64,000 nucleotides of DNA from Marinobacter maritimus (GTDB taxonomy: Bacteria > Pseudomonadota > Gammaproteobacteria > Pseudomonadales > Oleiphilaceae): assembly GCF_007671675.1 (NCBI RefSeq), contig NZ_VCGW01000001.1, positions 1,116,001-1,180,000 on the forward strand, given 5' to 3'. The translations under genes were made by a program, and so were the position numbers. The first letter of the stretch is position 1. The number at the start of each line of letters is the position of its first letter. Under the pieces are notes generated by a model. That model was given only the letters and a program-made list of their open reading frames with translations, was not told the origin of the DNA and did no database searches. Positions 8,964 to 18,840 of the stretch are shown piece after piece.

Positions 8964-9261
8964 TGGCGAACACTCAGATTCTCTTCTGCACAACCAACCT
9001 ATTGGATCGCGTCCGGGTTCACCCTCAAAGGGGGTGAGCACAGGGGCAGTATCGTTCCACATGTTCTGATTTTTAAGCCCTGATCTTATGTCTTGTCGGA
9101 AATCTTTACACTTTGAAGCCGGAGATTTGTATTTTTCTCCGGGACTTCCCTGCAACACATTGAAAACTAATGTAACTACTTTGGCTGGCGCCTAGTTTGC
9201 CTATATTCATTTGGCATACCTTTACAGAAAAAAAATCTAACAATTCAAAAGGTAAATATCG

Positions 9262-10284
9262 ATGACGTTTAAAATTACAAGGAAATTGGGCACCTCTCTG
9301 ATTTTTTCCACCGGTCTGGCTTTGGCGAGCTTTTCAGTTAGTGCCATTCCATTCAATGATATCTATATTTTCGGCGATAGCCTCTCTGATACTGGAAATA
9401 CCAGGAGCCAAGTACCCTTCGGTACTTTTGGACCGGTCGCTACCGCAGCTGGCTACGGATCAAATGGCCGGTTCAGCAACGGCCCGGTCTGGCATGAGTA
9501 CCTTGCCGATGAACTTGGCACTTCAAGGGCGACAAGGTCTACGGCGGGTGGTAACAACTTTGCCTATGGTGGCGCCAGAGTGGATACGGCAGGTGGCGTA
9601 TCCGCGGGGCTGCTTACTCAAAACGATCAATATTTCAATCGTCTGGCCGGGGCTGGCTCGGATCCCGATGCTCTGTACGTAGCCTGGGCAGGCGGGAATG
9701 ACATGCGTGACCTGGTCGGCAATGCTGACCCGCTTGCAGCTATCAATGCGCAGTTGGATTCCTGGTTTGGGATGTTGGATGGCTTGCTAAACAGCGGAGT
9801 AACAACGTTATTGGTACCGAACCTTCCTGACCTTGGCAATATTCCGGAATTCCGGACGGGCCCGAACAGCTCGTCGGGGACAGAGGTATCGATTGCCTGG
9901 AACGAGGGTTTGAAACAAGGTCTTGACGAGCTCAACGAGACCACTGACGCCGATATTTTTTACTTTGACGTGTTTGGCCTCTTTAACGAGCTGTTGATGA
10001 ACCCCGGTGCTTTCGGCTTCTCCAATACAAGGGATGAATGCCGATCGACAACGTTCTTCTCAGAAAGTGAATGCGCAAACGCTGATAGCTATACCTTCTG
10101 GGATGAAATCCATCCAACAACCGCTGCCCACAGCTATTTGGGTCAACGGGCATTCGATCTACTGGCAAGCGGCAACTCTCTTGTCAAAGTATCCGAGCCA
10201 ATGACCGTATCCTTGTTATTATTGGGCCTTGTCGGCCTCTGGGGACGCCGTTTCCTAGGTAATTCCGAGTCGTCAGAGGTTTGA
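9262..10284 (+). CDS. Secreted SGNH/GDSL hydrolase with PEP-CTERM-like tail
   Basis: The 340-aa product carries a signal peptide (about residues 1-28), then block I IFGDSLSDTGNTRS with nucleophile Ser40, block III in WAGGNDMRDL and block V in WDEIHPTTAAH supplying the Asp-x-x-His pair. These mark GDSL esterases/lipases (thermolabile-hemolysin/phospholipase-like subgroup). The C-terminus SEPMTVSLLLLGLVGLWGRR is a PEP-CTERM-type tripartite signal with SEP in place of PEP: a short motif, one membrane helix and an arginine cluster. That implies handling by an exosortase and export to the surface or an exopolysaccharide matrix. AAAGGT precedes the ATG by about 8 nt. Confidence 0.85.
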   Translation: MTFKITRKLGTSLIFSTGLALASFSVSAIPFNDIYIFGDSLSDTGNTRSQVPFGTFGPVATAAGYGSNGRFSNGPVWHEYLADELGTSRATRSTAGGNNFAYGGARVDTAGGVSAGLLTQNDQYFNRLAGAGSDPDALYVAWAGGNDMRDLVGNADPLAAINAQLDSWFGMLDGLLNSGVTTLLVPNLPDLGNIPEFRTGPNSSSGTEVSIAWNEGLKQGLDELNETTDADIFYFDVFGLFNELLMNPGAFGFSNTRDECRSTTFFSESECANADSYTFWDEIHPTTAAHSYLGQRAFDLLASGNSLVKVSEPMTVSLLLLGLVGLWGRRFLGNSESSEV

Positions 10285-10287
10285 TCT

Positions 10288-10320
10288 TTTCGGGCGGTTA
10301 CACCCCATAGCCGCCTGAAA
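10288..10320 (+). terminator. Stem-loop after the SGNH hydrolase gene
   Basis: TTTCGGGCGG (10288-10297) pairs with CCGCCTGAAA (10311-10320) with one mismatch and a 13-nt loop. It directly follows the hydrolase stop. No long T-run follows, so it is a weak terminator or a 3'-end protector. Confidence 0.4.
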
Positions 10321-10367
10321 TAGATTGTCGCACTATGAACCTGTTGTTTCTATTTCAAGGTGTTTTA

Positions 10368-11213
10368 ATGCGTTCATCTACAGGGCTTGGACATTGGCTA
10401 AAAAACTCTGTGATCATGGTTTTACCTTGCTTATTGGCTACGCCGGTCATGGCTGAGCAACCATCTACACGATTAACGATCGAGCAAATATACGGGCAGC
10501 AGCGGGTCAGGACGGTAATGGTCATTGGAAGCGCTTCAGTCGCTTTCCTGTCAGACTCAAATAAGCTTAGCTCTCTGTATAACTCAGAGACGGGGGACCT
10601 CTGGTTACTGGACCATGAACGCCAACTGGCCCAGCAGATTAATCGGAAAGAGGTCCAGATTTTTGCCGACAGACTGGCCGGTGAAGTAGCAAAGTTCGAG
10701 GCCAGTATTGCGTCATTACCGGACGATGAACGAGCCCTTTCTATGAAACGCTTCGAGCAATTGTTTGAACCGGCAAATCAGAGGGCTTCCAGGCAAGTGG
10801 ATGAATTTTTACCACAAGGCCGGGCAGGGGAGTTTGCCGGAATTCCTTGCCAGTGGCACGACATGGTTGAACATCAAAGCACTGGTGATAAATTATTGGG
10901 AGTTGCATGTCTGGCTGAAACTCAGCTCGTTTCCCAAGGCCAAGTATTGACGTCGTTTTTCTCTGACCTTGTAGCCTTTTCCGATATTGTTAAAAATGCT
11001 GACACCGGGCCAATTCAATTCCCGGTTATGGGCAATCTGATGGCTCTGCCGTCCGGGCCTGAAATGATGGCGATAAAGATCAGTAACAGCCCTGATCTTT
11101 CTAACCGGAAAGCGGAAATGGAAGTTATATCCGCTTCAACCGAACTTCATTCGAGCGACCAGTACCAGATTCCCGCTGGCTATCGTCAGCAGCGCTTCAG
11201 CGAGCCCCTCTGA
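10368..11213 (+). CDS. Secreted hypothetical protein
   Basis: The product is about 281 aa from the ATG at 10368, preceded by AAGGTG; the frame is also open from 10335. A signal peptide follows (LKNSVIMVLPCLLATPVMAE), so it is periplasmic or outer-membrane associated. The mature part has a strand-rich opening (RVRTVMVIGSASVAFLSDS) and a helical, charged middle. One short cysteine pair (IPCQWHDMVE, LLGVACLAE) could form a disulfide. I do not recognise a family; it resembles small periplasmic proteins that read out a bound compound, but no catalytic motif is visible. Confidence 0.7.
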   Translation: MRSSTGLGHWLKNSVIMVLPCLLATPVMAEQPSTRLTIEQIYGQQRVRTVMVIGSASVAFLSDSNKLSSLYNSETGDLWLLDHERQLAQQINRKEVQIFADRLAGEVAKFEASIASLPDDERALSMKRFEQLFEPANQRASRQVDEFLPQGRAGEFAGIPCQWHDMVEHQSTGDKLLGVACLAETQLVSQGQVLTSFFSDLVAFSDIVKNADTGPIQFPVMGNLMALPSGPEMMAIKISNSPDLSNRKAEMEVISASTELHSSDQYQIPAGYRQQRFSEPL

Positions 11214-11224
11214 AAAAACCGATG

Positions 11225-12628
11225 TCAGGCCTGAGCTAACTCAACGCGCTGCTTATCGAGACGCTGGAGCAGTCCGTCAATCAAGACCATTACAACCAGT
11301 GCCATTCCGGTCAGCGGAAATACGACTCCGCCAATCATCAGTAGCGCAAATACCCCGCGAAGGCGTTTCGGGTTTTGTGGCAGGGGAGGAATCCCAAGCT
11401 TCCCTGTCGGGCGACGTTTCCACCACATTACACCAGCTGAAACGCTCATGAGAACAATGGCCAGACAGGCGATCAACAAGACTAATTGGTTCACCAAGCC
11501 GAATTCCTGGCCCATATGCACGTTGATGCCCCACTCGAGGCCGCGACCGACCGGCCCATAGTCGCTGTAGCTCATATCCAGCAGGACTTCACCGGAGTAC
11601 TGATCAAGATGAATGACACGCTGTTTACTCAGGTCATCAGGGTAGACTGACCCCGTAAAGACGCCGTCAGCGGAGGCTGGCATAGACACGCTATAGCCTG
11701 CAGCCAGCCCAAGTGTATTGAACGTCAAAATGGCTCGATCAAGCCCAATTGGCGACGGTACACTCACGCTGCTGTCTGGTATGTTTGACTCTGGAAGTTG
11801 TGCTTGTTCGAGCGACCAGCTTGTGAGATTCCTTTCTGAAAGAAGTGTGTCTGACATAGGGACATCGACTCGAACGCCAGTGGGGTAGCCATAGTTGTGG
11901 CCATTCGCGAATTCATTCGCCTTCTCGCCCCAGACAATCGACCATGGCATTCCAGTCAACGCCAGAAATACAATGAAGCCGCCAACGCCCAAGCCGGTCA
12001 CAGCGTGGAGGTCCCGCCAGAAAACGCGCTTCTCACGCGACCCGCGCACGCTTACTACGCCGCCGGACTGACCGCGCGGCCACCAAAGATACAGGCCCGT
12101 CAGAACGAGAAGAATCGAAAGCCCTGCGGCAACTTCAAGCGTTCCATTGGCGATTGGACCGAGTTTCGCAAGGCTGTGCAGCTTGCGGACGAACCACATG
12201 ACACTGCCACGATAATCCATGTTGCCAAGTACATTTCCCGTAGACGGGTCGATATACACAGCCAGCTTTTCACCATCGTCGGTCTTAATATCTACTTCAG
12301 TGCTGCGCTCAGGTGCCGCGGCAGGCACATATTTGAAAACTGTGCCCGGATAAGCTTCAAGTGCAGTAGCAATCTGGCGTTCCGCTGTGATGGCAGGGCC
12401 GGGCGACACTTCGACAGTCATGAGATCTGCATGAACCACAGCATCGATTTCATCACTAAACAGATACAGTGCGCCGGTTACGGCCAATATGATTAGAAAA
12501 GGCAGAACAAGGAGGCCCGAATAGAAGTGCCAGCGCCAGACGGCGCGATAGAGATCAACATTCTGTTGTCTGGCCATCGTAGCTTCTGGTATCTGACCAA
12601 TTACGCGAGAATCTGATGCGCTGTCCAT
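11225..12628 (-). CDS. PepSY-associated transmembrane protein (PiuB-like)
   Basis: The 467-aa inner-membrane protein has four to five helices and PepSY-like periplasmic loops. The first helix is in WRWHFYSGLLVLPFLIILAV with the conserved W-R-W-H-x-Y-x-G pattern; another lies at the RDLHAVTGLGVGGFIVFLAL segment, and the last part contains VMWWKRRP. Family members often accompany siderophore or iron-uptake receptors and may reduce ferric complexes, but no iron gene is adjacent here. The ATG at 12628 gives a short cytoplasmic lead. Confidence 0.85.
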   Translation of the reverse strand: MDSASDSRVIGQIPEATMARQQNVDLYRAVWRWHFYSGLLVLPFLIILAVTGALYLFSDEIDAVVHADLMTVEVSPGPAITAERQIATALEAYPGTVFKYVPAAAPERSTEVDIKTDDGEKLAVYIDPSTGNVLGNMDYRGSVMWFVRKLHSLAKLGPIANGTLEVAAGLSILLVLTGLYLWWPRGQSGGVVSVRGSREKRVFWRDLHAVTGLGVGGFIVFLALTGMPWSIVWGEKANEFANGHNYGYPTGVRVDVPMSDTLLSERNLTSWSLEQAQLPESNIPDSSVSVPSPIGLDRAILTFNTLGLAAGYSVSMPASADGVFTGSVYPDDLSKQRVIHLDQYSGEVLLDMSYSDYGPVGRGLEWGINVHMGQEFGLVNQLVLLIACLAIVLMSVSAGVMWWKRRPTGKLGIPPLPQNPKRLRGVFALLMIGGVVFPLTGMALVVMVLIDGLLQRLDKQRVELAQA

Positions 12629-12820
12629 GGCTGAGTTCCGTTTCGAAGGGGATCAATAATGCCGTAGCATAGCCAGACAGGCGTTTCGAGGTACATAAAA
12701 AGACCCGGAATTGATGCGCGACAAATTGTCACACTGCATGAAAGCGGGACTCCCTTTCTCACCACGCCAGCGGCATACATACTGTCTGTTCAGACTCAGA
12801 AACAGTGATGGGTGGCGAAG

Positions 12821-12940
12821 ATGCAGAAGAAAAAATCATGACGGCGATCGCTGCTGATCAACCAGTATTGGCCAATGGCACTCATTGGTGTGGTGACATT
12901 GGCCCTGGCCGGTTGGTTGTTCCGCCATCGGATGTACTAA
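12821..12940 (+). pseudogene. Small membrane protein frame interrupted by a TGA
   Basis: From ATG 12821 the frame reads MQKKKS, stops at TGA 12839-12841, then continues in the same frame with RRSLLINQYWPMALIGVVTL and ends at TAA 12938-12940 with a short basic tail. Without the stop it would be a 39-residue peptide with one membrane helix flanked by basic residues, like the small helper proteins near PepSY genes. It lies divergent from the PepSY gene, with GGTGG-rich sequence upstream of the ATG. The TGA may be a real nonsense mutation or a base-call error. Confidence 0.35.
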
Positions 12941-12961
12941 GGGATGAGGGGTAATAGTACC

Positions 12962-13639
12962 TTATGTTTTCGGGTAATTTTGCGGGAACAGCTCGCGCCT
13001 GGCAGCTTCGTCACGCTCGGTCTTGAAGTTCAGATCCTTGCCCAGTTCCCGAACGCGTGCCACGGCAGGACGGCTGTTAATACCATCGAACCAGCGCTGC
13101 AGGTTCGGGTAGCTCGCCATGGCTTCCTCACCCAATATGAAAGGCCCCTTATCGATCCACCCCCAGGCAGAAATATCGGCAATGCTAAAACTGTCGCCAA
13201 CGAGGTACTGGCGGTTTTCCAGATGTGCTTCCAGCACCTCATAATGCCGCTGGGTTTCGCGCTCGTAGCGATTGATGGCATAAGGAAGTTTTTCTGGCGC
13301 CATGTGCTTGAAATGAACCGCCTGGCCGGAATAAGGGCCGACGCCACTGGCGATAAACATCATCCATGACAGCAGTTCTGCGCGATCCTGGGGGGCGCCT
13401 GCCAAATGTCCGGATTTCTCGGCCAAATAGAGCAAAATGGCTGTGGAATCGAACACCCGTACGCCATTATCGTCAATGGCTGGCACTTTCCCGTTGGGGT
13501 TTATACTTCGAAACCCAGCTAAATGTTGCTCACCTTTAAGCGTATCGACCGGCACCAACTCATAGGGCAGGCTCGTTTCCTCCAAGTAGAGTGCAACTTT
13601 CAAAGGGTTGGGCGTAGGGTGAAAAAACAATTTAATCAT
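12962..13639 (-). CDS. Glutathione S-transferase family protein
   Basis: The product is 225 aa from the ATG at 13639, chosen because GGGAG sits about 7 nt upstream and the protein then begins directly with the thioredoxin-like strand (MIKLFFHPTPNPLKVALYLE). The N-terminal domain has the cis-Pro and the glutathione-binding block VPAIDD followed by ES/DS-type DSTAILLYLAE. The C-terminal helical domain contains SIADISAWGW, the N-capping motif of GSTs. It is a cytosolic detoxification-type enzyme; substrate not defined. Confidence 0.88.
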   Translation of the reverse strand: MIKLFFHPTPNPLKVALYLEETSLPYELVPVDTLKGEQHLAGFRSINPNGKVPAIDDNGVRVFDSTAILLYLAEKSGHLAGAPQDRAELLSWMMFIASGVGPYSGQAVHFKHMAPEKLPYAINRYERETQRHYEVLEAHLENRQYLVGDSFSIADISAWGWIDKGPFILGEEAMASYPNLQRWFDGINSRPAVARVRELGKDLNFKTERDEAARRELFPQNYPKT

Positions 13640-14170
<531 letters not shown>

Positions 14171-14649
14171 ATGAGTAAAACCGGCCAGGCTCGCGTTCTC
14201 ACGCCAGAACAGTTCTCTCTCCTTTTGACCGTTATCCAAAAGCATCGCCACCCGGAAAAGAACACGGCCCTCGTACAGATCAGTTTCAAACTCGGCTTAC
14301 GTGTTCAGGAGATTGCGCTTCTTCAGATTAAGGACGTAGCGGAGCTTGGCTCTCTAATCTCTGCTCAACGCTCGTTCAAGCTTAAAGAAATTCTTGCATT
14401 GCCTGCGGCCTACACTAAAGGTGCGGATGCATATTCCGGCCCATCATGAACGCCCATTCCGGACGAACGTGAACACCTATTCTGGTTCAATGTGAACAGC
14501 CATTCCGGTTGAAGATGAACACTTTTCGGTGATTTTCCGGAATCGGTGTTCACCTTCCCGGAATCCATGTTCACGTTCAACCGGAATCCTTCTTAACGCA
14601 TTGTTATTCAAACGTTTGCTACTCTGATTCCTTTTTTGGGATCCGAGTT

Positions 14650-16197
14650 ATGCCAGCTAAGAGAATGCCAATGCGCAAAATCAGAGAAGTCCTTCGTCTG
14701 CGGCTGGAAGCCGGGCTCTCAATCCGGCAGATCAGCGCCAGTACCAAGTCCAGTGTCGGAGCTATCCAGAAGCTTTTGTCCCGGGCCGATGCCTTACAGA
14801 TAACCTGGCCCTTGTCAGAAGATCTGGACGACGGTCGCTTGGCGGCCATGTTCTATCCCCGCTCTGATCCCACCTCATCCACTCGCTATCAGGTGCCTGA
14901 CTGGACGACCGTGTATCAGGAACTTAAACGCCAGGACGTGACCAAACAATTGCTGTGGGAGGAGTACACCGCCCGGTTCCCCAACCGGTGTTACAGCTAC
15001 TCTCAATATTGTGATCGCTACCGTCACTGGCTGAAGCAGCAGAAGCGCTCCATGCGTCAGACTCACAAGGCCGGTGAAAAGTGCTTCATTGATTACTGCG
15101 GCCCCACCGTTCCCATCATCAACCCGCAAACCGGCGAGATCCGCACGGCTCAGGTGTTTGTCGCCGTACTGGGTGCCTCCAATTACACCTATGCAGAAGC
15201 CACCTGGACTCAGGAGTTGCACAACTGGCTGTTGAGTCACGTGCGCACCCTTGAGTTCTTCGGCGGTGTTCCGGAGATGCTGGTGCCGGACAATCTGCGC
15301 AGCGGCGTCAACAAAGCCTGTCGGTACGACCCGGATCTGAACCCTAGCTACCAGCAACTGGCGGCCCACTACCAGGTGGCGGTGATGCCAGCGCGGCCCT
15401 ACAAGCCCAAGGACAAATCCAAAGCCAAAGCAGAAGTGGGCGTGCAGATCGTTGAGCGCTGGATACTGGCTCGGTTGCGTCACCACACCTTCTTCACCCT
15501 GGCGGATCTGAATCAGTGCATTCGATCGCTATTGGAAGATCTGAACAGCCGACCGTTCAAGCGTCTGCCGGGCAACCGTCAGGACGCCTTCAAGACGCTG
15601 GATCAGCCCGCTCTGAAGGCGTTACCGAAACACCCCTATGAGTACGTGGACATCCGACGCTGCCGAGTCAATATCGATTACCACATCGAGTTCAGCCAGC
15701 ATCATTACTCAGTACCACACCAGTATGTAGGCGAGCGGGTGGAGATCCATGCCAGTGAGCGTCTGGTGCAGATTTACTTCCGCCAACGGCAGATCGCCAG
15801 CCACCCACGCAGTCACCAGTTCGGTATCACCACCGAGCCTGGACACATGCCGACACGCCACCGAAAGCAACAACAGTGGTCGCCCGGACGTCTCAAGAAC
15901 TGGGCTCAAGACATCGGGCCAGACACCCTGATCTGGGTCAGTGATCGGTTGGATGAACGGGAGCATCCGGAACAGGCCTACCGGGTCTGTCTCGGGCTGC
16001 TCAACCTGAGTAAGGCCTACCCAAGCCCACGGCTGAACGCCAGTTGTCGTATCGCCAACCGGGAAGGCCTGAACCGGCTGAAACACATCAAGGCCATTCT
16101 CCAGAGCAACCGCGACAAGCTGCCGGAACAACTGCCCTTGCACACAGAATTGCCCCAGCACCACGAGAACATCCGTGGCCCGAAGAGCTTCCACTAG
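14650..16197 (+). CDS. istA: IS21-family transposase IstA
   Basis: The 515-aa transposase has an N-terminal HTH (REVLRLRLEAGLSIRQISA) and an integrase-type catalytic core with the DDE triad: Asp148 in CFIDYCGP, Asp214 in LVPDNLRSGV and Glu262 in SKAKAEVGVQ. The C-terminal part (RRCRVNIDYHIEFSQHHYSV) is the Mu-transposase-like beta barrel. Length is usual for IstA. istB follows 9 bp downstream. Apparently intact. Confidence 0.92.
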   Translation: MPAKRMPMRKIREVLRLRLEAGLSIRQISASTKSSVGAIQKLLSRADALQITWPLSEDLDDGRLAAMFYPRSDPTSSTRYQVPDWTTVYQELKRQDVTKQLLWEEYTARFPNRCYSYSQYCDRYRHWLKQQKRSMRQTHKAGEKCFIDYCGPTVPIINPQTGEIRTAQVFVAVLGASNYTYAEATWTQELHNWLLSHVRTLEFFGGVPEMLVPDNLRSGVNKACRYDPDLNPSYQQLAAHYQVAVMPARPYKPKDKSKAKAEVGVQIVERWILARLRHHTFFTLADLNQCIRSLLEDLNSRPFKRLPGNRQDAFKTLDQPALKALPKHPYEYVDIRRCRVNIDYHIEFSQHHYSVPHQYVGERVEIHASERLVQIYFRQRQIASHPRSHQFGITTEPGHMPTRHRKQQQWSPGRLKNWAQDIGPDTLIWVSDRLDEREHPEQAYRVCLGLLNLSKAYPSPRLNASCRIANREGLNRLKHIKAILQSNRDKLPEQLPLHTELPQHHENIRGPKSFH

Positions 16198-16206
16198 GAC
16201 ACCGTT

Positions 16207-16949
16207 ATGAGCACGATCAAGACCCTGACACGACTGAGAGACCTGAAGCTGGGCGGCATGGCCGCCGCCCTGGAACACCAACAGAACCAGCTGGGCACCT
16301 ATGACGAGCTATCGTTCACTGAACGGCTGGAACTGTTACTCGACCGGGAATGCCAGACCCGGGAGCACCGGAAACAGGATCGCCTGGTTCGCCAGGCCCG
16401 CTTCAAGCTCCGGGGGCCTCGGTTCAGAACATTGACTACCAGCACTCGCGCAATCTCAAAAAAGCCCAAGTGGCGCAGTTGGCCCAGACCGATTGGTTGG
16501 AGCGGGGACAGAACCTGCTAATCACCGGGCCTTGTGGCAGCGGCAAAACGTACCTGGGCTGTGCTATCGGCCATCAAGCCTGTCTGAACGGTCTCAGCGC
16601 CCGGTACTACCGAATCTCCCGGTTAATGCTGGAACTGACACAGGCCAAGGCGGATGGCACCTACCAGAAAACCCTGAAGCAGCTGGCCAAAATAAACCTG
16701 CTGATCCTGGACGACTGGGGCCTGGAAGCCCTGAGTCCGGCGCATCGAAACGACCTGATGGGGATCATGGATGATCGACACGGCACTCAGTCAACCATGA
16801 TCATCAGCCAACTGCCCACCGATCAGTGGTACGCCACCATCGGCGACAACACCCTGGCCGACGCTATCCTGGATCGGCTGATGCACAACGCCCATCGCTG
16901 GGCTCTGAACGGAGAATCCATGAGAAAACGACTTCAGGAAATTGACTGA
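16207..16949 (+). pseudogene. istB: IS21-family helper ATPase IstB, frameshifted
   Basis: The N-terminal half (MSTIKTLTRLRDLKLGGMAA, ERLELLLDRECQTRE) reads in one frame to about 16425; the rest, from SVQNIDYQHSRNLKK onward, is one frame away. The switch falls at a run of five G near 16411-16416. The AAA+ half is otherwise complete: Walker A GPCGSGKTYL and Walker B LLILDDWG. IstB assembles on DNA to activate IstA. The lesion is a one-base loss (or two-base gain) in the G run, a real mutation or a sequencing error; a programmed shift is not usual for istB. Confidence 0.8.
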
Positions 16950-17394
16950 ACGTGAACACCCGGGGTACAAACCTCGGTGGGTGATGCGTTAAGAAAAAAG
17001 GTGTTCACGTTCAGCCGGAATGAGTGTTCACGTTCGCCGGAATACGCAGCGGATGCGCTCAGGCGATCCAAATCAACTTATCAACGTCGCCGGATCAGTT
17101 TTAGTGTTCACGAATTTCACCAGCTTGTTCAGCAAATTGAAGCCATGGCTAAGGCCGGCGCCGAGATCAAACCGGAGGATTTTTATCCTGAGGTAAAGAA
17201 GCATCGTGGTAAATCACGCGATCTTCCGATGAATGACGTTGCGCTGAGAACGGCTATAAAAAATTACCTTTCAATCCGTCTAGCAACACACCCTTCGGTG
17301 AAAAAGACTGATCCCCTATTCCTTACTCAGAAAGGAGGTCCCTACTCTCCAAATACTCTTCAAGAGCACTTGGCATTAATGCAGAGTGTAGTGG

Positions 17395-18569
<1,175 letters not shown>

Positions 18570-18840
18570 TTATGGTGGCGATATTACCACCTACGTTGGT
18601 GTCCGGAATCATTGAACCACTACAGAGGCAATGGGCCGGGATCGAACGTGCGAGTTCACATAGTGGGCGCCGCACTTTGATGACGAATATAATTCACAAC
18701 CAAAAAAAGTCTGTAAAGGTGGCACAAAAAATCGCCGGGCATGTTTCACCATCGACGACCTTGATTTACGAGGAACCTCCAGCTCCAGAGGAATCCCTCA
18801 AAGAAGCGTTGTACCATGTAGGACGTTCCTATAAGTCCAA

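Larger units (their letters stand above)
14428..17048 (+). mobile_element. IS21-family insertion sequence
   Basis: The 2621-bp element has ends TGCATATTCCGG (left) and the inverse of TGCGTATTCCGG (right), inside a 5-bp target duplication GCGGA (14423-14427 and 17049-17053). Both ends carry several tandem copies of an ATTCCGG...TGAACAC unit, the multiple terminal binding sites usual for IS21 elements. It encodes istA and a frameshifted istB. Inserted after codon 85 of the recombinase gene. With istB broken it is probably no longer autonomous. Confidence 0.92.

Noticed and set aside
12838..12954. Alternative 38-aa frame overlapping the small membrane ORF
   Set aside because: No membrane or domain pattern; the other frame has a clear helix with basic flanks.
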